The notes under the pieces: model-generated
What the model saw: the letters and a program-made list of their open reading frames with translations, nothing else
Databases searched by the model: none
What the model was told of the DNA's origin: nothing
Assembly (NCBI RefSeq): GCF_019578655.1
Contig: NC_063265.1
Location: forward strand, 18,958,285 to 19,022,284
Direction of reading: 5' to 3'
DNA from: Ricinus communis
Lineage: Eukaryota > Streptophyta > Magnoliopsida > Malpighiales > Euphorbiaceae
Length of the DNA stretch: 64,000 nucleotides
In this document: piece after piece, positions 39,746 through 51,900 of the stretch
How the letters are laid out: every line of letters begins with the position of its first letter
Position numbering within the stretch: position 1 is the first letter of the stretch
Program-made: the position numbers and the translations under genes

Positions 39746-42432
39746 TGTAATACCCGAAATTTTATATTTAATAATAATTATATTAATAATGAGTTTTTAT
39801 TTAAATTAATTTTATTTTATCTTTATTTGGTCTAGTTGCAATGATTTAAATGTAAATTTTAAATTTTAATATTAAACTAATAAAGGAGTCATTCTTTCTA
39901 TATCTTATTAGTTTGAATTTTTAAGAAATTAATTAAGTATAATTTCATTAATATGAGGTTTTAATGGAAATTTGTGAGTTTGATATTTTTATAAATAAAT
40001 ATGTTGGTCAGGAGTATTTATGTAATTGTGTATTTTAATAATTCTAATTTGGCCCAAATTAATTAGTCAAGAGCTTAATTGGAAGGATAAAGAAAATTTT
40101 AGGGGTTAAATTGAAATTCTGAACGATGAAATTGTAAGTAATTGAGAACGTTAAGGGACCAAATTGTAATAAGGAAAAGTTCAGGGGTCAAATATCGATA
40201 TTGAAAGAAGAAAAGGGAGAGAGAAGCAGGGAGAGAGAGGGAGACGTCGGGAAGAGGAAGGAAGAGGCGGCGTCGTCCATCTGGGGCGCGTGAGGATGGC
40301 GAAGCAGAGAGAAAAAAAAGAGGGGCAGCGGCTTGGAAGGCCGTTCTGGTTGTTTCCAGCAGCCTTTCTGGCCGATCTTGGTGGCGATCGGCTCCCCTCG
40401 AAAGAGCTTCCTTTTGGCGGCAGCGGCGTCGGTTTTGGTGGTCGGAGAAGAGAGTTCCGGCGAAGTGATGGCAGCCGTATTTTTTGACTTTCCAGCGAGC
40501 TCCGGCGGAGGATGGATGATCGGAGGGCATATTCCGACTCTCCTCAGCTCAAGCTTCGCAATGGCACCAGTTTTGTGGCGATCGAGCTTCGTTTGCAAAT
40601 CGACGGTCGAGATCGTCCGCAAATATCTCCGGATGATTGGGTGTCAGATCAGAAAATCAGAAGCGGGGATCGTCATCAGTGCGTCGTTCAGAGTCCGATG
40701 GTGTGTTCGGACTCCGGCGGCCGGAGGCGAGTCGACTGAGCGATCGAGCGTCTTGGTAATTTTCTCTGGCCCGTAATTTTAGAATTCTTTGATTTAATTT
40801 TACTATTGGTTTATGTTGAGTATTGGATGATGTTTGTGAGTCAAAATATGTTTGTCTGTCGGTTTGCCTGCCTCGTGTTTTGTGCTGTGTGGCGGAGTCG
40901 GAAAAATAGTGAAGTCTGGGGACCCGACTCCCGTTGTTTGAATTCTTGGATATTTGAAGTGTTTTTCTGGCAGGTCCTGGACCCGTTTTTACGGGGGGTA
41001 AATGTCCGTATTGTAGGGAAGGTTCTGCCGGAATTTCGGTAGAATTTTCCCGAGTCGAGATTTTTAGACAGTCAAACCTAGGAGTCTAGACCTAGGGTCA
41101 ATTGTAATTGTTCAGCGTAATTAATAAATTATTTTCCGTGATTAGATGATCTGTCTGTTTGGCTCGCCCCAACCGAGGCACCGGAGCAGAGTTAGGAGGT
41201 CGCCAAACTTGTGAGTTAAAATCACTTAATCGTTGCACTATTGCTAAATCTGAATTTAATATGCTATTTTGGAAGTTTATGATTAATATGGTTATTAGTA
41301 TCGCAACGTAAATAATTTCACTTGATTATTAATTATTGAAAATAATATAAATATTATTATTAGTAATGTTATAATAATACAAACATTATTATTTTTCCTC
41401 ACAAATTGCATGTTGCTTTGTCCTAAATTTTTAATCTTTATTTTGATAATGTGTTGGATGATTTAATTAGACAATGATATTTATTAAATGTGATGATTGC
41501 GATTTGGGAAATGTGGCCTTGTAGAACATGCCGCTTGATGGGTTACATCAGGACCGCGTGCGCACCGGTAATGATCATGGACAGGTAATAAGATTTTTAT
41601 GAGTTCACCCTGGTCGAGCATGGCTCTCTGGGCTGATTCGAGTAAATTGCGGTAATAAGATTGTTATGAGTTTTGCCCTGGTCGAGCATGGCTCTCCGGG
41701 CTGATTTGAGTAAATTGCCGGAGGTAAGGTCCCTGGTCGAGCATTGCTCTCTGGGAGCCGGCATATTTGGATACTTAAGTGACCAGACTGGAAGTAAGGT
41801 CCCTGGTCGAGCATTGCTCTCTAAGCGCCAGTCTTATTGGATTAAGAGAGCCAAAAGGCTACTAGAATTTGGAGTTAGGGTTCTACTGAGCCACTTGTCC
41901 CGTAAAAGTAAAAGTATATGTTTATTTATTTATTATGGCATGATTATAATATGAGTTGTATTTACGTACATGGTTGATATACTGATTCGAATGATTAATA
42001 TTTTCTGTGAAGACTGCAATAGTCTCTAGATTATTTGATTTTAACTCACTATCGAGACTGACAGTCTCAATTTTTTTTTTCAGATGCGTGACTGTTAGTC
42101 TTCCCGCGACTCTTATTCAGTAATCCGACTCCTTCATCATTGGATGATGTATTTGATTTGGTATATAAATTGGTAAATCTTAGATCCTCCGCAGCAGTAA
42201 TAGTAGATGTATCAGTTGTAAATTTTTTAAGTTTCGGGTCTTGCCTAGTTCTTCTGGCAAACCGATTCAGTTGTGTAAGATTTAATGTTAAGATAATTTG
42301 TGGCTTTAATAATATTAATTTGAGATGAGATTTGATTGAGTTAGTGAGTGTCAGGCTTACTACGGGATTCGGTAGCCTTACGCCTACCCATTCCCTAGAG
42401 TCGGTCATGGGCCCACAGGTGGAGTCGTTACA
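39746..42432 (+). mobile_element. Solo LTR of a Ty3/gypsy chromovirus (Tekay/Del type)
   Basis: The segment begins TGTAATACCCGAAATT and ends GGAGTCGTTACA, with TGTAA...TTACA inverted ends. Near the right end are GGCTTACTACGGGATTCGGT, then AGCCTTACGCCTACCC and GGTCATGGGCCCACAGGTGG, the characteristic tail of Tekay-like plant LTRs. It is 2,687 bases long, usual for this lineage, with a G+C-richer middle (about 40200-41100). There is no primer-binding site, gag or pol beside it and no second LTR in the window, so it is a solo LTR left after recombination between LTRs. It is flanked by TTTTTCTTTT on the left and TTTTTCTTTA on the right. The open frames inside (up to 147 codons at 40333-40776) are untranslated LTR sequence by position. 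Confidence 0.85.
41600..41835 (+). repeat. Tandem subrepeats inside the solo LTR
   Basis: The core CCTGGTCGAGCATGGCTCTC or CCTGGTCGAGCATTGCTCTC occurs four times (near 41609, 41668, 41730 and 41801) with spacings of about 59, 62 and 71 bases. The first pair share a longer unit with TGAGTAAATTGC; the last pair share GTAAGGTCCCTGGTCGAGC. Such subrepeats are common in long chromovirus LTRs. Confidence 0.85.
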
Positions 42433-43246
42433 TTTTTCTTTACATTATATATCCTAAACACTTTTATTCACAATGTAATACTATTTTTATTGTATTTTAA
42501 ATCAAGTTAAATGAAACATTGAAATTCTTTTTATTCTTATTTTTAATCAAATCTGATTATTTTACATGCGCTTCTTTTTATTTATACTTTATTACTTGAT
42601 ATATGTATGAATTTTAAACTATTTATTCATCAAAATATTTAATAATATTTAACTAATTAAAATTATTTTAGTTAATAATATATATTTATTATAATAAATT
42701 AATATTTAGAAAAATTAAATATCTATATATGTAATATATTATTTTCATTTGACATTTAGAAACTATGCTATAATAGTATTTTTATCAGTAAATGTAGGAC
42801 GTGGCTTTTTTATTATTAACTCGCTTATAATATATATAAATTTATTTTCACAAATCATATATAGAATGTGAAACTATTTAATTTTAGTCAATATATAAAT
42901 TTTAATATTATTAAAATAAATCACCTGCAATCAACTTGCTTTCTCTCTCTTCACGAGAATTTTTCTATAATTTTTAAGTTATTTCTTTAAGCTATAGTGA
43001 GCTTAAGAATATATAAAAAGAAATACTAATTTTATGAATATTAAAAAGATGCATTAATTATCTAGAAAGATATATATTAATTAGTATTAAATGTTCTATA
43101 ATTTAACAATTAACCATTTAATTACTTTAAATTATTTTCTTCATTTATCAGCATAAGAATTATTGTAAAATTTTTAATCTATTTATTAGAATTGTAAATT
43201 TAATATAATTTTTGTAAAAAATTCTATAAGTAAGTTGAAAGCCTTG

Positions 43247-43250
<4 letters not shown>

Positions 43251-43296
<46 letters not shown>

Positions 43297-43310
43297 AAGA
43301 GAGAGAAAGA
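43251..43310. repeat. TA/GA compound microsatellite
   Basis: A run of about 14 TA units is followed directly by GA units with two AAAG interruptions. It abuts the right terminal inverted repeat of the element to its left. Confidence 0.9.
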
Positions 43311-44605
43311 CTGTTTATTGATAATTAAAGTCTTAAATAATTTAATTATAATTTAGTATATGAAAATAAAATTAGTTTTTGCCTCATACTTTGCTTATAT
43401 TCAGAATGAAATAATATTTGTATTGTATATTTTATATTAAGTCAAAAAAGATATTGGATGAAGTAATATTTTTATTATAAAAAAATGCATCTCTAATTTT
43501 GAAATTTAAAAGTACTTATAATTAAAATAATAGAAAACAGGAAGAATTAATTATACTTTATTCTTTTGAAATTAATGCGAAACTTCGATTAAATTAAAAA
43601 ATTAAGCTTTTTTCTTTTTAGATAAAATGTTTGAAAGGGGAGTGAGTTTGTTCACAAAATATTGGAGTGGGACTCCACACACCAATATTTGTGTGCCTAT
43701 GTTTGTTGCCGTATTTTCGGTAGAGCCCTACAGCTAAGCTGATCAATCCACTACACCCCTAAGGGCCCTTTTATGGCAAGTCCTCCGTTGTAACTTTTTT
43801 TCAGAAAAAATAATAAAAAGAAAATACTCAATATTTTTTTTTCTTTCATTTTTTGTCAAATTTAACGTGTCTTTTTACTGTATTAAAATACTAAACATAT
43901 TATTTTTTTTATTTTTCTAGTTTTTATAATTTTAATCTTCTATTAATTTTTGGTAAACAATAAAAAATAATTAGAAAAACAACAAAAATACAACTAAAAA
44001 ATCATCACAAATATTTAAAAAAATCTCTGAAAAATAATATATTTTTTTAAGAGTTTACATAATAAAAAAATACTTTTATTAAAATTAAGATACTTACTGA
44101 AAGAAATTTCTTTTATGGCATTTTTGTTTTAGAATTGCATAAAGCACCAACATCTGATGGAATAATTAATAATTTATCTTGATATTGTGAATAACAATAA
44201 TAATAATTTATTAGCATCAAATTAAGAAAAAAGATTGTTAAAAAGACCAGAAAAAAAAAAGAGTAAATAATAAATTTTGTAGACTCAACAGGTCAAATTT
44301 TCCTCGTTAAGGCGGTGCTAGTACACTAGTATTACTAGTCTTGCTAGTATAACTGCTACTAAAAAAGCCTTGACTATTATTTGAGTATATTTACGTGTCT
44401 GTTTGTTATTGGTCAGGTTACATGTCCATTCGTTTATGCGAGTTTTCCTTGTTGACGCATTTTCTCACGCCATTTCTCTCTGCCTCCTTTTTTTTTTTTT
44501 TCTTTTTGGCGTTTTACAAAAAACATCAGAAATAATATAAAGAAAAAGACGCTACTCGCGCTTTTTATTTCTCCACTCTCTCTGGTTTACTTCAAAAACC
44601 AGAAA
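43311..44605. other. Upstream region of the cornichon gene
   Basis: No gene was recognised. An inverted repeat lies at 43653-43693 and a cluster of four CTAGT motifs at 44318-44348 (see findings). From about 44470 the plus strand is pyrimidine-rich (CTCTCTGCC, CTCCACTCTCTCTGG), as expected for a plant 5' leader just before the cornichon ATG. Confidence 0.5.
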
Positions 44606-47249
44606 ATGGTGTGGGACTTGATTTTCACTGTTCTCTCTTTACTCCTTCACTTTGGCCTTCTCGCTATGGTCTTCCATGAGGTACTTTTTTCTTTTATCAT
44701 TTTCATTATTATTACTATTATTTCTTTTCTTGTTTGGTTCATGAGAAAATAAAAGCACAGGAAAATGTGACGAAAACAGAGTTCCGAAGTTTTAGCATCT
44801 GATTTTTCTTTTTTCTTTTTTTTTTATTCGCTTTTTCGTCATCCAAACAATGGACTGATAAATTTACATAGTTACATACTTTTTGTGTCTTTTAAGTTCC
44901 CTATTTATGGAATTAATATTTGATTTCACATCTACGATTATTTTTATATCATAGACTGTTGTTACTTTATAAATTGTAGATCGCTGTGGCGCTGCTGCTA
45001 TAAGTAGCTAGGAAAATGTAGAATATGTACAATTTATGGATAATTTTCAACAGAAACCTAATAATGTAACTTGGATATGGATCAAGTATTTTTGTAGTGC
45101 TTTTTGAATATATGTTTGTTTCGTGTTATGCGTGTTTATCTCGGTATATGCTACTCTGATAGTAATTGCATATTTATGGTAAGTATAATTTGACTCTGGA
45201 ATTTACTGCGCCTCCAACATTGTCCGGGGGGATTATATTTTGTTTCTAGTATCTAATTGATGCGTCGTAGCTAACAAGTGATTTTATGCTGCAGCTTTTG
45301 TGCTTAACTGACTTGGAAGCTGACCACATGAATCTTTTTGAAGCAACAGCTACCATTAACCAGTGGGTTATGCCTGAGTTTGTTTTGCAAGGGTTTATCT
45401 GCATTCTTTTCCTCTTGACACGTCACTGGCTCATGTTTCTCTTGGCACTTCCCCTTACTTGCTACCATTTCATGCGGTAAGTTTAACTCTCTTTTTATGA
45501 TAATTATTAATTAGTGCTCACACTGAATACCAAAGTCTATTTTCAACAACGAGATGATACTATACATTTGGGAAATTGATGACTAGCAATATTTAGCTCG
45601 CTGAATGGCTATTGTCTTTTTTTCAGTTGATGTTGTTACAAGCTGTGTTGAAATGATATGATCATTCACTTTTCAGTGAGTTTAACTGGTAGAAACAGGT
45701 GTACAAGTGAAAAAATATGCCGACTTCTTAGCCCATTGTGACCTCTGTTGTTTCTTCTTTGAGCTTTCTATTCTTGCGATATTGTACCTGAAATGTGGCT
45801 GTTCTATTTTGAAATTCAGGTTTTGGAAACGGGAGCATCTTATTGATGTCACTGAAGTTTTCAGAAATATTAACTATGAGAAGAAGTATAGGATAATCAA
45901 GCTTGGTATCTACTTGACCTTCTTCATCATTCTGATGTTCAGGTTTGTTCAGCCCTTAGTACATAATTTATGTTTCTTTTTTGACAGCTCTCATTTCTTT
46001 GTTGTTTCCACATTTGGTGTAAGAGATATCTTTCACTTGTCGGTTTGGTCTAATCAAGGTTTTTCCATTATGTTTGGGCATAGAATTATTGCAGGCACCT
46101 TATCAATTTACAGATCTGAAGGATTAGACTATCGTTCTTCTTTTCACGTATTCTAGAAACTTCATTCTAATCTTTCCCGGATATGGAATTTTTTCTGCAC
46201 TTTAAAATAGGTTAGTGCTAGATCATGTGAAGTTCCCTCTAATTTGTGCTTTTTAGGTTTTAAATTCTTTAAAGGGAAGCAAAAATAGTTGCTGGTTTCA
46301 AGTACTTCAGAAATCTTTTTTCATTTCCTCTATTTTCTTCTTTATGTTCATATACAGGCTTATATGCGTTGCTAGTAAAATTCAATCACAGCATTGAATT
46401 TCATCAATTGCACCTTGTTCATCTACATATACATATGCATGTCTGAACTAATTCAGGTATTTGATATTTGAAATTTGGACTTATCTTTCAGCCTAAGACA
46501 TCAACCAGTATTATTAAAACTATGGCACGCTAGTCAGCATGCATATACTGTAGATAGTTGTGCATTTTCTTCCATCAATAACATAATATGGGTCAAGTGA
46601 AATGGCAACCACATACAAAAATAATATACCAACATATAGAAAAGAGAGTTGGAAATAATATGTTAAGTTCAACATCAAGGATGAGTATTGTTTTCACAGA
46701 GGCAGTAATTGACACTTGCATACCTAAAATATGAGTGGTATGCATATTTAGTTCTTCAGTGCTCAACGTTTTAGAAGTAAGACCACTGTAGCATATAACA
46801 TAGTTGTATGCTTAAACATGCTGGTTAGCAAGGAGGGAGTCTTCTTTCATATAACATCGTTCTTGTTGAATAACTATGACTGCTTACGAACTGTTTTGAA
46901 CTCTTACTTGGAGAACCTCATGTAACTAATGTGGTCTAAAGGATCAGTCTTGTGGAGGCATGTTATTTTTCTAGGTTTACGCTTGAGGTTTGAACAGGAG
47001 ATTATTTTCTCATTCTAGTTTTAAAACTATCATATCTATTTATATATCAGCAAAAATAAGATACAACTTTTGCTTCATTTAAGATGGAGGAACTTTTTGT
47101 ATCACTTAAATTAATGATGGTAATTATCTTCCTCCCTGAAGAAGGATTTCGCTCCCTCTTTCTCTGTCTCTCTAATCTGATAGTAAAACCCTATTTGCAG
47201 GGTTACATTGGTTGGTTTCAACGTTCTAAGAAATGCAGATGACGAGTGA
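44606..47249 (+). CDS. Cornichon-family ER cargo receptor
   Basis: The four exons are 44606-44680, 45295-45476, 45820-45942 and 47201-47249. All introns are GT-AG and phases match, giving 142 aa, close to the family's usual length. Cornichon (Erv14) proteins sit in the ER membrane and load selected membrane proteins into COPII vesicles; plant members help to place transporters. The family pattern is clear: a first membrane segment (about 5-24), then LLCLTDLEADHMN (26-38), INQWVMPEFVLQG (46-58), a hydrophobic stretch (about 58-81), LIDVTEVFRNINYEKK (93-108), and a last membrane segment (about 110-126). The protein ends in an acidic NADDE. The third exon is bounded by a donor at 45943, and the last exon codes only 16 residues. 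Which of the numbered plant cornichon homologues it matches cannot be decided by eye. Confidence 0.95.
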
Positions 47250-48470
47250 AGACATTCATGTATTTTGACCACCAAGGCTTCAGTAATATGATAGCTGCAT
47301 ATAAGTGGGTTTAAATCACTGATCCATGTGAAAGAAAGTGAATCTTAGCATACTTAATTACTAGTAGTAAGATAAACTTCATCTAACTGCTTACTGACAT
47401 GGTTAGTTTTGATTTCTGAAGTGTTCAATTCTGTGACAGAGAAGAGATTGCTTGTAGGAGGAGTTTTATAGTTAGGCAGTTTAAACAAACATGATCAATT
47501 GAAGAAAGAGTATTGGTATCAGCTTATGATTTGATTTACACTTCTTTGCTTAAAAGCACTTCTACTTCTTGACCTGTTTTTTACTTTACCAGTTTATGTG
47601 GGGGTCTCTGGTGTATGCAATTGTGAAAATGAATATCTGAATCATTGTTTGTCTCCAGATTTTGGTATTTCACTGTATATAGCATTTTAGTGTGTTGAAA
47701 TTTAACATCGAGGTCTAAGCTAGCTAGTAGATAGCAAGAGTCATTATTGCTGCAGTGTGAATGATGGTTGTGCTTCAAACACCTTTGATCCATGCGGATC
47801 CCCTATTATATTCCATTTTGCGAGGCTGAAATTGTGCTGCCCCTACTTTGCTACCATATAGTTGATACAATCCTATTGTATTTCCATATTAGCAAAGATT
47901 TCCCTTGAATGAGTAATTGTATCCATGGAGTCTTGAGATCATTGTATTATGGACCACTTTTAGCTACAGCATTACTAACGATCTCTCTGTTATTGGCGGT
48001 GCTTAAGTTCTTATCATGCATATATTTCTGTCTCTCAAAACCTCCTTGTTAATGCTTCACCCTGGTTGCTTCTCTAATTTATTTTTGTACGTGCTTTGTA
48101 CCACCTGTGTTCTATGATGAATCATTGGGCTCAAATCCAAAGTCCATCTTATCGGAAATTAGTGCTCAAATGAATCATTGTCTCTTTATTTTTTGGGATC
48201 TGGCAATTCTTTCTAGTTGAGCCGTGGATTTGTGAACGGGCTGGATGTTAATGGGCTCTGTTCGTACTAATTGAACACACCATGTTGGTAAAACAAAATC
48301 TTGGAAAAGCATTTAATGTAGTTTGGGCTTGAAAATGACCTAAGGTCGTAAAAGAATCGGGCCCACATTTATCATAAGTGTCCTATACCCGACAGGTTGG
48401 CAGACCCGACATACTGTAGGCAGCTTGACAACAGCTTGCCTTTCTTTGTACAATCAAGTAATATTAATAA
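47250..48470. other. 3' flank of the cornichon gene
   Basis: No second gene was recognised. The composition stays moderately balanced for about 1 kb after the stop codon, so part of this may be 3' untranslated or read-through sequence. No tRNA, snRNA or conserved coding block was seen. Confidence 0.4.
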
Positions 48471-48950
48471 TGGATGATTTGGGCCCATTGGAAGAGAAGA
48501 ACATCATCAAAGGCCCATGGCCCCCACTTACTTCAGCTTTCTCAGTTTAGGTCTGTGGGGCCCGGCTGCCTTTTTTATGGGAAATTTTTAACCACTTGAT
48601 GTGTTTTGACCCTACAATCGGGTCAGTGGGCAAGGTTGGGTCGTTTTCGGGTCCTGAAGTGGACTGGTGTTGTCTTCTGGTATTTGCCTATGTGGACCCC
48701 AACGTCATCAAAAGTCAGGCTTTCAGCTACAAACAAGTGGGTCTTCATTCTTGATGGGGTTACTATCAAAGGGGTGCTGGACCTGCCAAATGGGACAATA
48801 TCTGAGCAATCTCATGTACCCATTTTGCCCTCACGAGATTGAAAGCCAAATCAGAAGAGTCAGTCCATCAGCAAGTGCATTTTACTACTTTTTTTCACGG
48901 AATAATGGTGCTTACATTTGTCAAAATAAGATTGTAATTATTTTAGCACA
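48471..48950. other. G+C-richer patch without a recognised gene
   Basis: The bases include AAGGCCCATGGCCCCCACTT, GTGGGGCCCGGCTGCC and TGTGGACCCCAACGTCATC. This contrasts with the A+T-rich DNA on the right. Two overlapping plus-strand frames (48606-48842 and 48667-48954) are open for 78 and 95 codons, but their products resemble nothing known. An unannotated promoter or a transposon remnant is possible. Confidence 0.35.
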
Positions 48951-51900
48951 CTGACCTGTTGCTAACCTGCTAAATGCTCTTATAAATTTAAATACTTTAT
49001 TATCAAATCCTAATAAATTTAAATACTATTTTTGTAATTATTCTATTTTTTTACATCATTCATGGGGTTCAACAGACGAGGGGATCCGAACCTAAAATCT
49101 TGGTGAAGTTGAGATATATGTTTAAAACATGAAAGTATGGCAATGCACGTATATTGACCTGAATTGCTACCCTTTTTTCTTTAATCTAAAAAACCAAAAA
49201 TTAAAAGAAAAAAGAAAAGAAATTAAATGCAAAGGGCCCTTTGGGAAACTGAAGATATGATCAAAGGATAGAAGGCCCACTTCTTGTATATTCTGTCTTT
49301 TGCTGTTTGAGTTTTCTCACTTCCCCAGTCCTATGTTATGCTATGGGCTTACAAACTTCTCTTTAACAATTTCTGAAATGCTTTGCTAAAAGAGACGAAT
49401 TGCGATTTCTTCTGAAGAATTTTATGTGGCTCACTTAGCGATGTAAATGAACTAAGCTAGCTGTCAACTTTTTGGAGAGCTTAGCAAAAAAAATGAATGA
49501 TAATTTTACATATAAAATGCAGTGCTTGTTGTATATATCCATATTTTAAACCAAGGGACGATAGTAGTTGAGTGATGGAAAGTGTATTTACATGATAGGT
49601 GGATGCACACTAATTCATTAGGCAATGAGACATAAGTTATATTTGGTGATGTTACTTAATGCACAGTCTCTTCAGTAGCTTTCTACTCAAATTTAGATAT
49701 TAACAATATTATTATATTTATAAATAAATTAGCTGGTTTCCAACTAAGATGTTTTTGGTTCTAATTGATGTCTTAATCATTAGTGATGAAGAGAAACCCC
49801 ATCCAAAGATTTAATTATATCGTATGATGTGTGTAAATGCTGTTGTTATCACAGGAGACATAATCTTCCATTGATGTTGAATCTTTATTTGCATCATAAT
49901 CATAAGACTTATGCCCTCTAGAAATAGGATAAAATACATGCTCTCATTTTATTTTTTATCCATCAATTAAAAAATGCAAATTATTTTCTGTGTTTATCAT
50001 TTAGTATATAGATAAAAGGAATATGTGAAAGGCTTTTTATATAAATTCTTAAAAATATTTTTAAAATGTACAAAAAATAAAATATAAATTTTTATTTTTA
50101 TAATTTAATATTAGAATGCCAGTATTTAAAAATATCCAGCGATGGTCGTGGCCATCACCGGCACAAGCATTAGTGATCACCACCATTTATAATTGATGCT
50201 TACAGAGTAAGGACACTTGAAGCAGCCATTATTTTCTTCTTTTTTCTGCTCTATCGTACCGCCATATTATATCTCTTAAATTCCCCATAACTCAGACTTG
50301 AGCAAATATTTGGAGTTGTTTCACTTTCCACACATCATTGTCGAACTTTGTTTTGGTCTCAAAAGAAATACTTTTAAACAAAAAATTCACTGGTCATATT
50401 GATGAGATAACCATACGTTGCCTAACACATACTAACCATTACTTTTAGAGATCATATTGGCAGCCAATCTATCAACCTATCCCTCTATCTTTCTATCTTT
50501 CTGCCCATTTGCTTCCTTCCAAATATGCCTTTTGAAATGTGTTGTTCACTTCCATAGCCAACTTGAATAGGGTAGAAATTGACCTCTTTTGGAGGACCCA
50601 TTAACCATGAATAGGACATTTGTCCCTACTTAGCAACCTTTATCTTTCAATATTGATAAAGAAATGCCCTCCCCCTCCAATTTCCCCACCATCCTCCAAA
50701 TTTGAACTATGGTTAGATAGTATTAACTAAAGAGACATTAAAAATAAAAAAAGAAAAATAATATTAGAATCACTTCCACAAATTGTATGTATTTCGAGTT
50801 TGAATTCTCGATCAAAGTCGATTAATGATAATAATAATAAATTGTTAAATCTTTGAACTCTCTTGTCTTATGAGCTGTCACAAATGATCTAAACATCTGT
50901 TGTATTTTATTTTCAATGAATTAATAGTTCAATTTCTTACTTAAGATTAATGATGATTTTAAAATATTATAAAAATATAATGGGTAATGTTAAAATATAA
51001 AAAAAATACTATAATAATTCCTCATTCTTTTAAAATGAAGTATTTTGTAATTTAAAAGAAATTTATAAATTTTATAATATCTTTCGTGTAAAATTCTTAA
51101 ATCAGAATGAGAATTTAATGATTTTGGCCAAAGATAATTAGATTTTAAAGTGCGGAATCACAAAATTAGAGAAGCTAAAGTGAATAATTTCTCACGTGGG
51201 TTAAGACTAAACTATTAGTTAAGCCTCATTTGAATTTGAGAGATTTTAAATAAGAAATTATATGAAATTACTTTCCAAATGGAAACCCGAAGGAAGGTCA
51301 GCTAGGAGATGCCCATTGCATGGGTACGAAAATGGGTGTCCAATGCAGATCTCCTTTTACTAGAAGAGGCATTATGAAGATGACGGGTAGCAGCTAAGTA
51401 AGTTTCTGAAAGTGCCCCAGAACCAAACCAGAAAGATGCCTTTCGGAATTGTCTCTAAAACCCATCTCTAATCCAATCCAAGTTTCATACATGATTCCTT
51501 GGGGAGGAGTAGAGTAGATGCTGTTCTAATGGTATCTGTTTTACCTTCAGGATATTTATCTTTTTTGCTTCCTGCAATGTTCCTTTCGTGCACACATCAA
51601 CAAACAGTGTTTTTGCTCACTGCCTCGCAGTCCCCCATTTCCACTTCACCGAAGATAAATTCGTCGCATAAATCATCATGCATAAGCAAATTATTATTAT
51701 AATAATTAAAATTACTTAATACAAATGGGTGAATGGGCCATGATCACGTGAATGGCACGAGGATGGAGGCCCACAGGAGTGGATATTCTCCTAGTCTTGG
51801 TCATGTGGATTTGGGGTTAAAGGGGAAATCTTTTTGTGGTCCAAATTGGCAATAAAGGGTTCGTAGTGTCCGAGCATATTGTATTTGTAGACATATTCTA

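Larger units (their letters stand above)
39358..43250. mobile_element. Terminal-inverted-repeat element in TA microsatellites, interrupted by a solo LTR
   Basis: AAAGCAAGGTTTTCAACTT at 39358-39376 is repeated in reverse complement at 43232-43250 with one mismatch in 19. Outside both ends lies a TA run (ATATATATATAT left, TATATATATA right). The string CAACTTGCTTTCTCTCTCTT at 39371-39390 recurs exactly at 42932-42951 in the same orientation, so there may be two related short elements and not one. Without the LTR the enclosed DNA is about 1.2 kb and has no coding frame, as in a MITE. The family is unknown; TA-microsatellite-targeting elements of this kind exist in plants. Confidence 0.6.

Noticed and set aside
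40099..40776. Several overlapping open frames on both strands up to 147 codons, in G+C-rich DNA
   Set aside because: They lie inside the solo LTR, overlap each other on both strands, and have arginine/serine/proline-rich compositions expected from G+C-rich non-coding DNA. No domain is visible.
49079..49092. GGTTCGGATCCCC on the minus strand, resembling a tRNA B box
   Set aside because: No A box, anticodon arm or acceptor stem is found at the right distances.
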